A DNA stretch of 64,000 nt from Manduca sexta (taxonomy: Eukaryota; Arthropoda; Insecta; Lepidoptera; Sphingidae), in contig NC_051138.1 in the NCBI RefSeq assembly GCF_014839805.1, forward strand, positions 4,028,983 through 4,092,982, written 5' to 3'. The notes beneath the pieces were generated by a model. That model saw only the letters and a list, made by a program, of their open reading frames with translations, was not told the DNA's origin and did no database searches. Every line of letters begins with the position of its first letter. The first letter of the stretch is position 1. Position numbers and translations under genes: made by a program. Shown here in pieces: positions 18,290 to 32,439 of this stretch.

Positions 18290-21200
18290 AGTTCTAATTG
18301 CGAGGGCGTTAATCATTCACATTATAACCACAGACTATTTAGAAAGACATTAGTAACGTTAACAGAGTATATATGAGTATAATTGGTTACAATACCATAG
18401 ATAAAAAATAGGTCGCGAGGGTAAATATCATCATTTCAGGAACCCATAGCCTATAAATTCAGACCATCATAGTAATCACATGGTCCTGCAAATCGCAACA
18501 ACCGATATACTTAGATTTTGTCTATTATTATTTATATAATTTACAAAGCAGTATATTTATCTAAAGACGGGAATTTTGTTCAACAAAAATCATGACACCT
18601 TATTCTACTAACTCAAAATTAAGACTTATTGGGCCTAGTTACGCTTAACTTTACCAAATCACAAACAAAAAAAATAATAAAAGGCTATTTAAATTGAACA
18701 CGCAATTAATCCAAATGTAATTACTATTCAACAAAACACCTCAAGATCTGGTTGGTATCTGACACAAAAAAGTATGTGTACCATCCACACATTGTTTTTA
18801 TATATAAATAATCCAGCTGTAATAATTAACAATCCACAAATGTTAAATAAGTTGGTACACTTTAGTATAACTCGGTCCAATTTTAATAACCTTTATGCAA
18901 TTGTAGAATATGATCACGCCAAAGTTGTTCACAAGTGACGTCTGATACCTCTCATTATTCGCCCGCCGCGAAAGGGTTAACTTTGAAGTATCATTGCCAT
19001 TTATTAATGGTCAAGTTACGGAACGAACGGAACGGCACGAATTAGAACTGATTGCTCTAACTGAATTATTAAATTGGTGTCATTTGTTTCGAGATTTAAT
19101 CTCTTTAAATTGAAACGAAATTGTTTTGTAATTTCTTTGTGTTAAAATATTATTAAAACTTTTGATAGATACGATATATTATCGTTATCAGTCTTATTCG
19201 TGTAAAAAGGCTTTCCCTTTGTTTTAGGTATTTCTAATATCAATTGTGCCCATAATATTACCATTGAAGTTCGTAAGAAATGCAAAAGAAAATATCAATT
19301 AAGTTCTATTTTGTTGTAATCTTGCTCTAATAACACGGGACACAATCTTTCATCCATTAATAGCTTATGAGGTAAACATTCCTTTACTATAATTATTCAG
19401 CTACTTAATAAAAAATACCAACGAAATAAGACTATAAAAATTTATGTTACAAATCACTAATTAAAATTTTCTTCATTAATATCTAAAATGAATTGCTACG
19501 ACAAAAATTGACACTTATTGCTTTCGCCAAAATTTATCCAAGAAAAACCAATTAATCACGTCTTGTCTCCAATAAATCCCCCTACGGACTTTAATTATTT
19601 TCTTATGATTTTAATTTTTACTCCCTGCCACCCTCAGTCGAATCTCGGATTGAACAACTGTCTCCACTCGCGTTTTTCCAACTTCCAGTTAGAAGCTTTT
19701 ATTAATAAGAGACGAAGATAATTAATACTACTTAAATTTTGTTTAAGCATTACAAAACTTAATTAGGATTTTTTGGTATATTTTTTGCGGCACAGGTGTT
19801 TGGAAACAATTTGATTTAGCTGTGTATATTGAATTAGACATCTGCTAATCCATATTTATTAATCGTATATCATGAGAAATGAATTCCTGTGCTGTGAAAA
19901 TGTAGATCATGTTATAAGTACTAAGTTTTGCTGAACACGCTCTACTGGCTCAAAGTCTTCGGCGGCTCGGCGTCTCGTGTAATAACTGCCGTGTGCAATA
20001 TTCAGGTCAAATGCCAATTTAGAAAGTGTCGTAAACGTGAACAATTTGAACGAGTTTAATTAAAACCGATCAGAATTTAAAAATATACAATTTTCTGTTA
20101 ACCTGTAAAAACATCAATTATGTATTTTCTACGGATTAACTATTAGTCTGTGGTGTCTACCAAAAACACTGCTATTGTATTAACTATTTAGGTTAAAATT
20201 TATAAATTATGCCTTAATTTTATCTTTTAAAAACGAGGAAAAGCGATTAATATAATTTTCAATAGTGACAGTCGATTATTTTCCGAAATGTATTTAAAAA
20301 CCGCGCAATTAGACCGCCATTTGTCCGCAACAAAGGGCCGTCCCTTTCTTACGAAATTAGTGATGACTTCAATAAAAATAATTCTTGTCTTTTAGGCAAA
20401 TTGCATCGCGAAAAGTCCAAAAGCCTTTAATTAAGGGTTGCCCCCACCACCCCGGCCCGTAAACATCTTCGCGGCCGTCACCTTTTATTTTTGTTAATTC
20501 CGGGGCTCTTTCTTCGCCGCATAAGTTACTTCACCCTTCGCCAGATTCTTTACGCCTTTTTGTCACCGTTTGAATTCTTTTGAAACCCTTTCCTCCCATC
20601 TGCCACGCCCGTCAATATTAACTCCACTTGAGTTAAACTTTTTAATATCCGTTAAATTTTGTTACGTTGAGCGTGATGTCGTCTAAATGTGTTCGAGAAA
20701 AATCTGAACCTTGTTTTTATGTCTATACAAATGTACATTTGTCTCAGTAGCATGGAAAACCTAACAAAGAAATTTTCCCTCCGAAGATATTCCTTAAGAT
20801 TCATTAAATTATTCACAAGGGAAAGGCAAAAAAATAATGTAAATGAGAATTGGAATGTTTAAAAAAAGTTGTTTTTACACAAGAGACGGTGACGGGCGCG
20901 GTTGTAGGAACATGGAATTTTTAATCCATTTCCCTCAGACGATTAATATTCAAGACTGGGCCGGTCTGGTTCATCTCCTTCGCCATTATTGCTCGGACGC
21001 CATCTTCGGCTTACTTTCGCTTTGATTTCCAAACTAATTACCTCCCTTTTGTGGTTAATTGTATTCTGAAACGACTTACCTTGAAGTTATTATTGATGCT
21101 GTGAATTTCATTTGGCCTTTCAATTCTGGAAAGCTACATCATAATGCTTAGGTTCTTATACAAAATCTTGAATTACCAAGAACCATGTAATTAATTATAT

Positions 21201-22240
21201 TGCATAATTTTAATCGTTTTTTGTGCAACTTTAATTATATCAGTCTGATATCAACACATATTCTATCCAAACTATCTATCCAAATAATGTAGATTATATT
21301 TCAATCCAAGATTTACCAAGAGGCAATTACACAAATACATAAAGCCTGTTTTGCATGACGGTATTGGCTTAATATATTCAATATCCGGCCAGATGATAAT
21401 TTAGTGGGTTGGGTAGAATCCATTATGGGTGTTTACTTGACCTATGACTAGTGCTTACTAAGACAACAGGGGTGACCGCCCGCTGAAATGTTCGGAGATG
21501 TTCCCAAGAGCTTTGGAGCTAACAATAATTCTCTATGATGCATTGTAATGTAGGAAATATACTTAAACCAGAGTTTTGAAGCTCACAACAATTGTCTATG
21601 ATGCAATGTAATGCAGGAAATTAAATCATTATATATTGTAATCGGGGTTGAAGGACCAATTTTTATAAATCACTATTTTTTTAAATTATTTGTACAAATA
21701 GGTCTTAAATAATTGATTTTATCACACACCTTCTAATTATATAACCATTATTTACTAGTCATCATGTAATCCATAAAATACTTGCAGTTAAATTATTAGA
21801 AAATAAAACTGTCAATAACTTTACTTAAGTAATAAAATAGATTTACTTTAAGTTATAATGTTTTAGTCAAAACTTCGTACTGATATTCGGCAAAAACTAG
21901 AAAACAAAAATGATGCTAAGAACACCATAAACCCAATTTAAATTTTGACGCCATAATATGCATAAGTAAACATCAGTCGATAACAAAATAAAGGAAAGAA
22001 GATAAACAAAAGTAAGAAAAACAAAGGTGAATCGAAATCACAGCGTTCGTATTTGGGATTCAAATCTCGTGCACTGACATTTGCTTTATAAAGCAGCACC
22101 GAGATATCGGAAAATGCGGTATGAGGAATCGCGTATTTTGATTATTTTTTAGGACGTAGATATTTATATCAATATTTAATATTATTTTTGTTGACTTCAT
22201 AATAGCATATAATCCATATGTAGTGTGCATTTAGAGAATA
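18290..22240. other. Non-coding stretch
   Basis: No gene recognised. Less AT-rich patches at about 18955-19040 and 20440-20620 may be conserved regulatory DNA, which is unproven. A degenerate tandem duplication of about 55 bp lies at 21510-21628. Confidence 0.55.
21510..21628. repeat. Two-copy tandem duplication (about 62-bp spacing)
   Basis: Two neighbouring segments share the block ctatgatgcaatgtaatg with one substitution (ctatgatgcattgtaatg), flanked by ttggagct/ttgaagct and aggaaat. Divergence suggests an old local duplication. Confidence 0.6.
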
Positions 22241-22244
22241 GAAT

Positions 22245-22400
22245 TATATAATGCTAAAGAGTTTTTCTGTTTGTTTGGACGTGCTAACACTGCTCCTGTT
22301 CCAAAAATTCTGTCACGTATGTATTATTTATTCGTATGACTTATCAGCTACTTTTTATCTTGAGGATGGACTTAACTCTCGATCAAAACATTAGCATTAT
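22245..22400 (+). mobile_element. Relic of a Helitron-like 5' region
   Basis: The phrase gctaaagagtttttctgttt followed by gtttggacgtgctaacactg resembles the 5' part of the element at 23741 (aagctgaagagtttgtttg, then gaacgcgctaatct). The match is diverged and the right boundary is uncertain. Confidence 0.4.
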
Positions 22401-23740
22401 CTTCTAAAACATATCATTTTTCTATAGTTCTAGTAAGAAAAAAAAACTCCGACTTAACTTATTAAAGTATGGCTTACAAATTATACAACGCGTAAATCCA
22501 AAATATTCTCCAAGTATTACACTAACGACTTAATTCTAGTGACAATATTCCACATTAAACCGTTAAAGTGAAAAATGTATGCACCCTAAACCCGCGGTGG
22601 CCTAATATACGACGCGCGGGGGAATTATTAAAATTATAAACAAATAAAATTATTCAAAACACACATGTATTAGAGTTGCTCATGCGTGTGGAATATTTGC
22701 GTGAAGTTGTGAATGTTTTAATTTAGAGAAATTATATTTTGAAGTTACTGTGGCTGTCACCACCTATGGATTGCTATTACATACAAATTATTGTAGATAA
22801 CACCACCTAAGTCACCAGTGGGATTTAATTTGAAGTTTGTAACAAAATTAAGATATACTTTCGACCATACGAACATTTCATTACTCTGTATGGCTTTGCA
22901 ATTTTTCAATCGCGTAGTTGAGAGGTCTATTATTTAAAACTAAAGGAGATTTTTTATCATAATGTCGATCAGCATTTATCAGGGCATTAAAATCAAAATT
23001 CCCTGCTCAAAAAATCACTACAAAAAATACAATTTCCCGACCTTCGACGGTGCGTAGACGTTTTTCATCTATCGACATCTAACCCCGTTCCCTTTATTTT
23101 ATATTAAAGCGATAAACATGTCGATCTCTGGAGTCACGCGTGGCCGCTTCCCCTCGCATCCCGCCAATCTCGCGGCTAGGGTTGCTATACTTCATAAAAA
23201 CCTACAACAAATCTGTAATAACTGCTTGTAACCTTAATCCTACTTATCAGTATTTATATTGCCTTAAAAATACGCCTATTACAAAACCTATCAAATTAAA
23301 CGCAATTGTGTCTGGAATTTTGTACACAAAAGTTTACCTCAAAATATTTTTTGTTAAAAGTATTTGTAACATTTTTATTTTTATTTTAATCAAAGAGAAC
23401 AATGAAATAACAGTCCGTTTATTAAAATATTTACCTGGCAACCCTACCATCCCTGGAGTCCCGCATATATTCGCTCCGAATATGCAAGTCATGGGAAAAC
23501 GCTTATCGCGGGCCTTAGATACCATCTCGATAGATATGAGTTATAGTGTAACATATTGCCGTGTGATCTGTGACTATGAGTTTTCAAGACTCTGTAGTAA
23601 GTGTAGCCTGTAGAAATGAGCATACATTAAAAAAATCTAAATGAGCGGAAACAAAAAATTTCAATATTCAACATAAATCGATTAAAGATGAAAAAAAAAT
23701 CTTTGAAATTAGAAATCAAACTATACATCATAACATTAAA
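22401..23740. other. Non-coding stretch
   Basis: No gene recognised. A short phrase near 22808-22845 (aagtcaccagtgggatttaa) recurs in diverged form near 26380-26410, suggesting an old dispersed repeat. The 157-residue frame at 23140-23613 is low-complexity and hydrophobic and shows no domain. Confidence 0.55.
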
Positions 23741-23773
23741 TCTATACTCTATACTATTATATAAAGCTGAAGA

Positions 23774-23821
23774 GTTTGTTTGTTTGTTTGTTTGTTTGTT
23801 TGTTTGTTTGTTTGTTTGTTT
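23774..23821 (+). repeat. (GTTT)12 microsatellite
   Basis: Twelve perfect GTTT tetramers inside the Helitron, just before its tandem array. Confidence 0.95.
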
Positions 23822-23832
23822 GAACGCGCTAA

Positions 23833-24816
23833 TCTCAGGAACTACCGGTCCAAACTGAAAAATTCTTTTTGCGTTGGATAGCCCTTTGTTCGTGGAGTGC
23901 TATAGGCTATATATCATCACGCTATACCCAATAGGAGCGGAGCAGTAATGTCTTATCTCAGGAACTACCGTTTCGAACTGAAAAATTCTTTTGGTGTTGG
24001 ATAGCCCTTTGTTCGTGGAGTGCTATAGGCTATATATCATCACGCTATACCCAATAGGAGCGGAGCAGTATTGTCTTATCTCAGGAACTACCGGTTCGAA
24101 CTGAAATAATATTGTTGTGTTGGATAGCCCTTTGTTCGTGGAGTGCTATAGGCTATATATCATCACGCTATACCCAATAGGAGCGGAGCAGTATTGTCTT
24201 ATCTCAGGAACTACCGGTTCGAACTGAAAAATTCTTTTTGTGTTGGATAGCCCTTTGTTTGTAGAGTGCTATAGGCTACATATCATCACGCTATACCCAA
24301 TAGGAGCGGAGCAGTGATGGCTAAACTCAGGAATTACCGGTCCCAACAGAAAAAATATTTTTGCGTTGGATAGCCTTTTGTTCGTGGAGTGCTATAGGCT
24401 ATATATCATCACGCTATGCCCAATAGGAGCGGAGCAGTAATGGCTAATCGCAGAAACTACCGATTCAAACTGAAAAATTATTTTTGTGTTGAATAGTCCT
24501 TTGTTTGTGGAGTGCTCAAAGTTATATATCATCACGCTATGACCAATAGGAGCGGAGCAGTAATGTCTTATCTCATTAACTACCGGTTTCAACTGAAAAA
24601 TTCGTTTTGTGTTGGATAGCCCTTTATTTGTGGAGTGCTCAAAGTTATATATCATCACGTTATGACCAATAGGAGCGAAGCAGTAATGGCTTATCTCAGG
24701 AACTACCGGTTTGAACTGAAAAAATCTTTTTGTGTTGGATAGCCCTTTGTTCCTGGAGTGCTATAGACTATATATCATCACGCTATGACCAATAGGAGCG
24801 GAACAGTAATGAAACA
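23833..24816 (+). repeat. Minisatellite: eight tandem units of exactly 123 bp
   Basis: The start phrase (tctcaggaactaccgg or a variant) recurs at 23833, 23956, 24079, 24202, 24325, 24448, 24571 and 24694, always 123 bp apart. Each unit also carries ttggatagcc, atatatcatcacg and aataggagcggagcagta or close variants. Substitutions increase toward the right-hand units, but no indels are seen. The period is divisible by three, which explains an open minus-strand frame (24392-24658) with repeated peptides that is not a gene. Confidence 0.92.
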
Positions 24817-25146
24817 TGTTGCAAATCGAGAAAAAATTATTAGATTTGAGAGCTTCCGTTGCGTGCGCTGCGTAAACGGTTAAAGTTATGCAACAATGAT
24901 GTATGACGGGATTGTTCCTCTTAAAAAGTTCTAAAAAATATATTATAAAACAAAGTCCCCCGCTGCATCTGTCTGCCTGAACGTGTTAAACTCAAAAACT
25001 ACCCAACGTATTAAGATGAAATTTGGTATGGAGACAGTTTGAGACCCTGGGAAGAACATAGGCTCCCGGGAAACTACTACTTTTATAACTGAAAACTTTA
25101 GCCTGAAAAACTTTATAACGCGGGCGGAGCCGCGGGCAAAAGCTAG

Positions 25147-28100
25147 TAGGTAAATAACAATATTTTCTTTCAAAGTGCATCTTCAATTCGATTAAACGAA
25201 TCATAAGTTACGTCCATTCCCACCTAATCCTTCAGCCCCTAGTGGTGGCGCACCGACAGCCGAGTTAAAAATGATGTTGACCACCATCTATCGGTATTGA
25301 TTAATCGCTCCACAGCTTCTGAAAAGGAAACGACCCGGTAAGTAGCAGTTATTTGCACATTTTTGTATTCCATCAATCATTGGGTTAGAGATACAACCCG
25401 CATTTGAGATGGGTTATTTAATGTTGAAGGTCTATCTGATTTTTTTTAATCGGATATAACAGGGTAGAATAGGTACAAATACCTACAATGTTTAAAATAA
25501 AATAGCAATTGCAAGAAATAAGTACAGATTTCAGAAGCAAACGTGCTGCCGGCCCACACAACTTAATATTAAAAATTAAACATGAAACATTGCGCACAAA
25601 AGGGTTTACAACACCGTTATTAGCAATAACAACATGCCGCGTCTCGCAGGTATTCCCTTCAATAGAAGGCCCATAAAGCCACTGTTCCCACTGTTCAACG
25701 AGCGGTTGTGTGAACAAGCGGCCGCTTGGGACGAGAAACTTCCAAAATTCCCTGTCGACTTGTCGCGAGCAGAGTTTTACGGCCAAATTAATATGGCAAA
25801 TTAATGCGTTCCGCTACCGTATAATTCTCGTATGCGAGGGTGTTTCTTGCTCGACATATCGTAGGCTGAGGATATACTGTATCATTTTTCCATATGGTAA
25901 TGACGTACGAACCGTACAAGACAACACTGGTATGCTAATTAAAGGAAAACAGAGCGTTCTGTTTGTTTTTAGACGACGATACCGAGGTATTTGTTTTTTA
26001 ATTGTGCTACAGAATGGAATACGTGGTCAGAGGGAATTGAAAAGTACTGCATAAAAAGACAATGATAGTTTTGTTTCCAAACAGTCGTATACCTTTGACT
26101 ACAAGTTTATCAAACCGTTTGAATAGTATGCTTGTTTTGTCTTTAGTGATATTCGATGACGAAATAAACATAGCCCCCACCTTAAATCCAGAACATCATT
26201 TCTTCGCAGTAGAAGGGTACACCTTTTAATTATACGAAAAGTTACAAATACACTCTTAAGGAGGAACATGTGAGTTTATGAGTGCCATTCGTCTCAACGA
26301 TTGAGCAAATGGGAGGGTCTGTAATGAGAACACCTCTACGCAATAAGCAACGCCTGAGATGCAATAAAAAGACGCTTGCTAAGTCACCGGTTGGGTTTAA
26401 TTTTAAGTTTTGGTTAAGAATGTTTAAATAGCGGAAACTGCAAAGACGATATTCTAAAGATCTTTTAGTAAAAGTTATCGTCAATGTAATCAATAATTGA
26501 TAAATAAACGAAATGTTTGCAAACACTTTTAAAAAGTTCATAATACAATATAAAAATTAACGTTTAAAATAATGATGCATTATTTTTCGTTGCTCAGTCC
26601 TAAATGAAATTCTTGTAATTCAACATACACACCGTTGATAAATTGGCTATCTAATTAATTAACGAATACACACGAGAATGCGAACTATATATGAATACAT
26701 GGCCGAGAATATCGAGAGCAAACAATTAGAGGCAAGTTAGGGGAGGCAGGGACGAAGATTAAGTTATACATGCGGGCTAAGGGTAACCTGACTCAGGAAG
26801 ATTAAGATTCATCGAAAGGCCCTTACATGGAAGCAAACATTGTATTACGTACCGGTGTCTTGCCGATGTTTGTTGAAGGCGGATGTTAATTTCGTATTCA
26901 GTATTCACCCTTCGTGTCTAATATTAATATTTTGGAGACATCGGTTTCTTAAACGTCTGCGATTTTGTTTCACTGCTGTCACTTATGTAATTTATTTTTG
27001 TTCGTTATTTTGTTTCGTGTTTTGGTAATTTGATTGTATCGATCGCAAATATAGTTTGTTATTAGGTTCAAAATAAATGTTACGTTTCAACAGTTACACC
27101 AAAATGGTTTAAGACTTACACATACTCATTACACAATGTTATGTCATTTCTTTTGCATCACCTTTTGTTAGTCGTACTAGTCAAATTTGTTTAGTAAAAT
27201 CGGCAATGCATACTCGACTTATTCGGCACCATAAATATTCAAGGCAATTTTGATCTCTAAATCTTTCGTTTTCCATCCTTTGGCTCCAACAAATTCAAAG
27301 ACACACATAGGCTTGTTAAAACTCCAAACAGTCACCGAAAATGTTTTCTTATGTGGTCTCATTTGCGGTTACAAACAAGGGGAGGTGTCGCTGCGTCGTT
27401 AGACCCGCCTCCAGACCGGCCACGTGGTGACCGCCTGGGGACTCCACTATTAAAGTGCTAAGAGGGACATTAGTGAACCCCTGGGACTTGTCATCTGAAT
27501 AATTTAACCTCTTAATTGTCTTTGCTCCTAGTCAACGTTTGAATTTAGTTTTTGTTTCTTTATTTTACGCAGATTCTGATTCCGATCCGCCTGTACTGAT
27601 GTGTACAATGTTTCTATACTAAAAATAGTCTACTATAACCGCTTCAAGATACTAAAAAAACTGGAATTATATGAATCTAACTGCTTCCAATTCCAAAAGT
27701 CAACCTGATAAACACAAAAGACATATCTTTAGTAAAGACGCAAATCCTAAAAAACAAGCCAAAGACTGCATTCAATGATAAGCAAGTTAATCCACAAGAT
27801 AAATAGCGGGTATGATCATTGTGCTCAATGTCCAAACCCAGGGGCGGTGAATGATGCGTTTCTTTTGTCTAGCGTGGGCCGCCTGCTATCGCCGAGACAA
27901 TGTGAGAAAGGTAGCGCATCAGCAATCGACAGTGGACAAGGAATTGCAAAGACTTAAGAAATTATAGAAGTGGTCAAATTTGAGCAAGTAAATATTGGTT
28001 GCAATGTAAGTAGGTTTCTTGATAAACAACAAAATGCGTGGATAAATACTACAAAAGTAGACATGTTATGTCAAAATAAGGTGGGAATATAAATTGTCTA

Positions 28101-29353
28101 TAGTATATTGTGGTAAAGTAATTTACCTAAACTAATTTATTAAATTAATAAATCTTACATGGTACAAGAATAACGTATAGACTACGTATTCTGGTAGAAT
28201 ATCTGTCTTCTGATATTATAATGATAACTTCGAGGTAAAGGAAAGCCATAATATAAAATTAAAGTACCTACCTGTGCCGGTAGCCAAGATTGCTTTCTAC
28301 ATTCGTTAACGCTAACATTATTGAGAATGATAATGAGATTGATATATCATATCATACATTTCATATTTTTTTTATTAGCGGTAACAATAGCAGAGAAGCA
28401 TTTAGCGTCGGGCACTGTCTACAAATTCTTAGTATTAAAATCGATCCTGCGGGCAAATGTCTCAATTCTGAATGACCAGCACATTAAGCACAGGCCGCAA
28501 GGCGCGAGGGTCCGTTTGTCAATCGGGACGCCTTTATTTAAAATTACTATCCATTGTGCCGCAAACTAAGCTTACTATCGAAGCTTGGTCAATACAATAT
28601 GCTTAGTGAGCTGGATTTTGTCATAGTCCATTTAATTCATTACGTAGTCAGCTAGAAAGGAAAACACTATTCAAAGCATCTATATATGTTTATGTAATAA
28701 TATAATACAAAACTCCGTAGGGTTTGGTACATTTAAATAGTATTGAGTAGGCTGTAATGCTATTGCAATACTAACCATATTATATTTGTTTTTTGGTGCA
28801 GTACAACGATCGATTACTGTTACTTACAACAAAAATTCAAAGTTGGTATTTACTGTACATCATAAATAAAACAAGTAAACTTCCGTAGATATCATCAATA
28901 CTGGAGGGATATGTGTGAAACTAACATAAATCCCTTGTTTTATTTCCCTGGCTATCTGCAAATCTACTAGGCAAACATGAGTCGGAGGATTGTGCGAGAT
29001 TTGCGAACATCGCTGGACCATCGGATAAATTGACCGGTAATAATAAAATGTAAGGGGTAAGAATGTAGATGGCTATTTAGATAATTGTTAGCTGCGTTCG
29101 CAGTGGCCAGTGGCCAGTGTATCGGAAAAGTCGTACGGGTGGTTTTATTGCCACCCCGAGCCATTTATGGGAAAACTATCAACGAACCACCAACGGGATT
29201 GATGACGTCGCATTTCTTTGTCTTCAATTTGGAAACTGATATGGATGTGTTACAGTTGATGTATCATATCAAATTGAAGTGCGATGTAAAAAATTTTGAT
29301 CACTGCTGAAGATGATATGTAAGTTAATTTTAAGTCTCTCATATATGAGAGTC
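25147..29353. other. Non-coding stretch
   Basis: No gene recognised. The minus frame 25418-25786 (122 residues) and plus frame 25710-26054 (114 residues) overlap and show no domain. A GC-richer patch at 27370-27450 includes a CACGTG within ggccacgtggtgacc. A diverged repeat fragment lies around 26250-26420. Confidence 0.55.
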
Positions 29354-29616
29354 CGCCTGGGTAGGCACTACCGCAATGTCTGTTTCTGCCGCGAAGCAGC
29401 AATGTGTACTCAATGTTGTGTTCTAGTTTGAAGGACATTGTAGCTAGTGTAACTACTAGACATAATAATGCTTTACATCTCATGTCTTAGGATGACGAGC
29501 GCAGTGTAATATCAAACAATACTTTGTAATTCAAGGCTTTGGATAGTGTTTCTACTGTTGGACGGTGGTATCGCTTACTATCCAGCGAACGGTCAGCTCG
29601 TCTCGTCATTCAAAGC
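29354..29616 (+). mobile_element. Interspersed repeat (pair 2, copy D)
   Basis: This 263-bp segment (cgcctgggtaggcac to cattcaaagc) is the reverse complement, with divergence, of 55282-55526. Shared landmarks include gaaggacattgtag, tactttgtaattcaagg and gtcattcaaagc. It looks like a common lepidopteran short element of SINE/Metulj type; the family name is from memory and uncertain. Confidence 0.75.
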
Positions 29617-31935
29617 AAAAAATCAAATTGTTTTAGTGTGTGTTTTTCCTCTAAGAATTCCGTGTTCATTAAACATTTCTAAAGACACACCAAAGGTCAC
29701 TATCCCAAAATATTCAATAAAACATTCTTCCAAAACTGTTTACACATGTATTTTTCTCTCCCCACGAGCAAAGTTCAAGTCGTTCGATATGAAACGTTTA
29801 TGCATACTGTATGTTCGGATTTGGTGGTTTATTAAGGATCTAGCGACTTCATATTGTTACATGGAAAATATGTGATTTTATAAATAGATTTACTTATTTA
29901 GAAATATGGTTTTAATATTTTTAAATAATGTACCAACTGCAGTCATACATAATATTAATTTCTTAGTCATTCTCAGAATGACTCCAAGACTAGTTTCATA
30001 ATTAATAAGTCATTTCTTTTACTGTCTTCATGACCTTCTTGTAATTGATATCTTATGGTATTAAGTGACAAGCGATTTAAACTCTACCGTTTTGCAAATT
30101 AGGAATAACTTGATATTGTAGTCCACCTATAAAATTATATTCACTGTCAGTATATCTTAGAATATTATTTCAACAAATAACAGTTTCGTCTCAATAAAAA
30201 ATATCTTTATCGAAGTTTCTAGAATAGTGTCGGTTCGCGCTAAGCCGAATATTATGAGTCGATAGCCGCCACAGGTGCTGCTAAACATCCAACTTGTGAA
30301 TCCGAAGTCGTTACACACGCGGACACGTCAGTCACGTACACTAGCGAGAGCTTGGCAAGTGTTCTCAAGACTAATACGTAACATTATAGTAAACACAAGT
30401 AAAGAGAGAACTTCGCAAATGTCGATTGTAATATTGCTATATTTAACGTAGTTGTTGCATAATGATTTCTTATGTTTGCCCGAATGTTAGACATTCAAAT
30501 TAAACTATTTTTCGGATTTTATCGCGGTTTTCATATTTTAATTTTAATGTAGTTGTTGCAGTTAATACAACAGACTATTATCTTGATTGTTTTGGTATAC
30601 CGATGGTTAATTAATCGTCAATATTTATCTATTAATCTAATAATATTATAATATTAATTTATACAGTTATATTGTATAAACAACGTATTGATTAATTCTC
30701 ACTCCCATTCAAATTTTTGATTATTCTAAACCATAGATTGTTTTACAATTAGATTTTTGTAACTTCATATTATATTTATAGGGACTCCATAATCTTATTC
30801 TGCGAAATCGTAATTAATGGAAATCATATCAGCTTATTAATAGGACTTATATTAATTCTGAGCTCAAGATCAAATCCAACCCGATCATCCTCAAAAATCC
30901 GACGATACATGTAAATTCTGCACAAACAACTCAAAAATTATGCCGCGTACGTGCTCCCGTGTCCTATGAAATGGCACCGGGACTTATTTCATATAGTTAC
31001 GGGCCCATAAAGCATAAAAGGCATTCAAATGTGATGTTATTTTGCCGCCAACACGGGGTAATTTATTTTGGTGCGATTCATAATTTTCTTTTATTCACTT
31101 TATGTTGATTTTCCTTGGAGTAAGTGAGTGCGTACTCGGGAACGATAATATTATTTCAACGGCCCCATGCATCATCCCGGGAACGTTCCAATGTTTTATT
31201 TCTTCGTTAAGTTTGTTATTATTACGGCCGTGTAGTGTTTTGTCTTTATATTAAATTTGATGTAATTATGTTCACCAAGTCTGTTCGCGGAGATGGTGTG
31301 TAAATAACGGGCGTGGTAAAAATATATTATTTTCGCACATTTTACCAATGACATAATCATTTATTTTTGTGTATGTCATTAAATTAATGGATTTCATTAT
31401 AGAATCGTTTTCCAATATGATAATAATAAATATAAGTGAGTAAAATTGGTCATACTGCGACCTATACATATACGTATATCGGCTATTCTCATTGGACATG
31501 ACAAGCAGATTACATAGCGATGTTAAACGCTACACAGAATATCCACTTAACCTTCTAATGATGTAATAATAAAACAATCTCACTTTCGAGTAGGAACTTA
31601 CATTAAATGTATTGAAATATTTAATAAACAATACTTGATCTGTCATTGTCAGTGTCATTCATTCACAGGCTGTCAGCTCAATCGGCGCCATTTTTATAAA
31701 TACAACTCAACGCTCCAAATCCGTAATATGCTGTGACTTAAGATATCATTTGAGATGTTGTTATCTGTTTTTGAAATAGCCACGATCTTAAGATGCTGAC
31801 TACAATTTGACAGCGTCTTAGCTGATATCGCAATTTAGAGCGTAGCTTTGTTGCTTTTATTAACACGGTCCTAAGGAAGAAATCTACGTCAATGTCTCTT
31901 TTGTTTTGACAACAAAATTCCAACAAACTCGCTTA
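29617..31935. other. Non-coding stretch
   Basis: No gene recognised. Around 30468-30545 lies the phrase cgaatgttagacattcaaat followed by tttttcggattttatcgcgg. It recurs at 53950-54024 and 60405-60466, a dispersed repeat of unknown type. Confidence 0.55.
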
Positions 31936-32439
31936 TCTATACTTATAATAAATCTGTAGGAAAGTCAATTCTTTACATGAAATATATTTCCAAAATAACT
32001 ATCAGGGGGTGATTAGGGATCGATACTGATGCCAAAAATGCAATTAGTAAAATTTTTGTCTGTCTGTCTGTCTGTATAACCGTTATAGAAACAGAAACTA
32101 CTCAACGGATTTTAACGAAACTTGGTACAATTATTTTTCATACTCCTGAGCTGGTTATAGTATACTTTTCATCACGCTACAATTAATAGGAGCAGAGCAG
32201 TGAAGGGAAATGTTGGGAAAACGGGAGAAGTTACTCCATTTTTTAAGCTTCCGTCGCGGGTGCAACCTTAATGGTTAAAAGTTCCTTCGATCTCAACAGG
32301 AGCCCATCATCAGACCCTGACCGGACAATCGGACCACCTGCATACCACCATACATTAAAAAAACATCCCGACAAATTGAGCACCTCCTCCATTTTTTAAG
32401 TCCGAAATCCACGCGGGCAAAGCTGCGGGCGGAAGCTAG
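31936..32439 (+). mobile_element. Non-autonomous Helitron (504 bp)
   Basis: The left end is A then TCTATACTTATAATAAATC. The right end has a GC-rich hairpin region (cgcgggcaaagctgcggg) and then ggaagCTAG followed by T. The interior shares atcacgctacaattaatagg and agcagagcagtg with the 123-bp units at 23833-24816, and it carries a (CTGT)n run near 32059-32077. No coding capacity. Confidence 0.8.

Larger units (their letters stand above)
23741..25146 (+). mobile_element. Non-autonomous Helitron with internal minisatellite
   Basis: The left end is A followed by TC (TCTATACTCTATACTATT). The right end is a GC hairpin (gcgggcggagccgcgggc), then aaaagCTAG, followed by T. These are the Helitron hallmarks: 5' TC, a hairpin about 10 bp before 3' CTRR, insertion between A and T, and no terminal inverted repeats. 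Inside, a (GTTT)12 run (23774-23821) is followed by eight 123-bp tandem units. It encodes no Rep/helicase, so it is non-autonomous. Related termini occur elsewhere in the window. Confidence 0.85.

Noticed and set aside
23140..23613. 157-residue plus-strand frame
   Set aside because: Hydrophobic, AT-driven composition with no domain, no splice signals used and no codon bias.
24392..24658. 88-residue minus-strand frame with repeated peptide
   Set aside because: The peptide repeat is a by-product of the 123-bp minisatellite, whose period is divisible by three.
23833..24816. CRISPR-like array (regularly spaced repeats)
   Set aside because: The whole 123-bp unit is repeated, with no unique spacers, inside a Helitron of a eukaryotic genome. 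It is a minisatellite.
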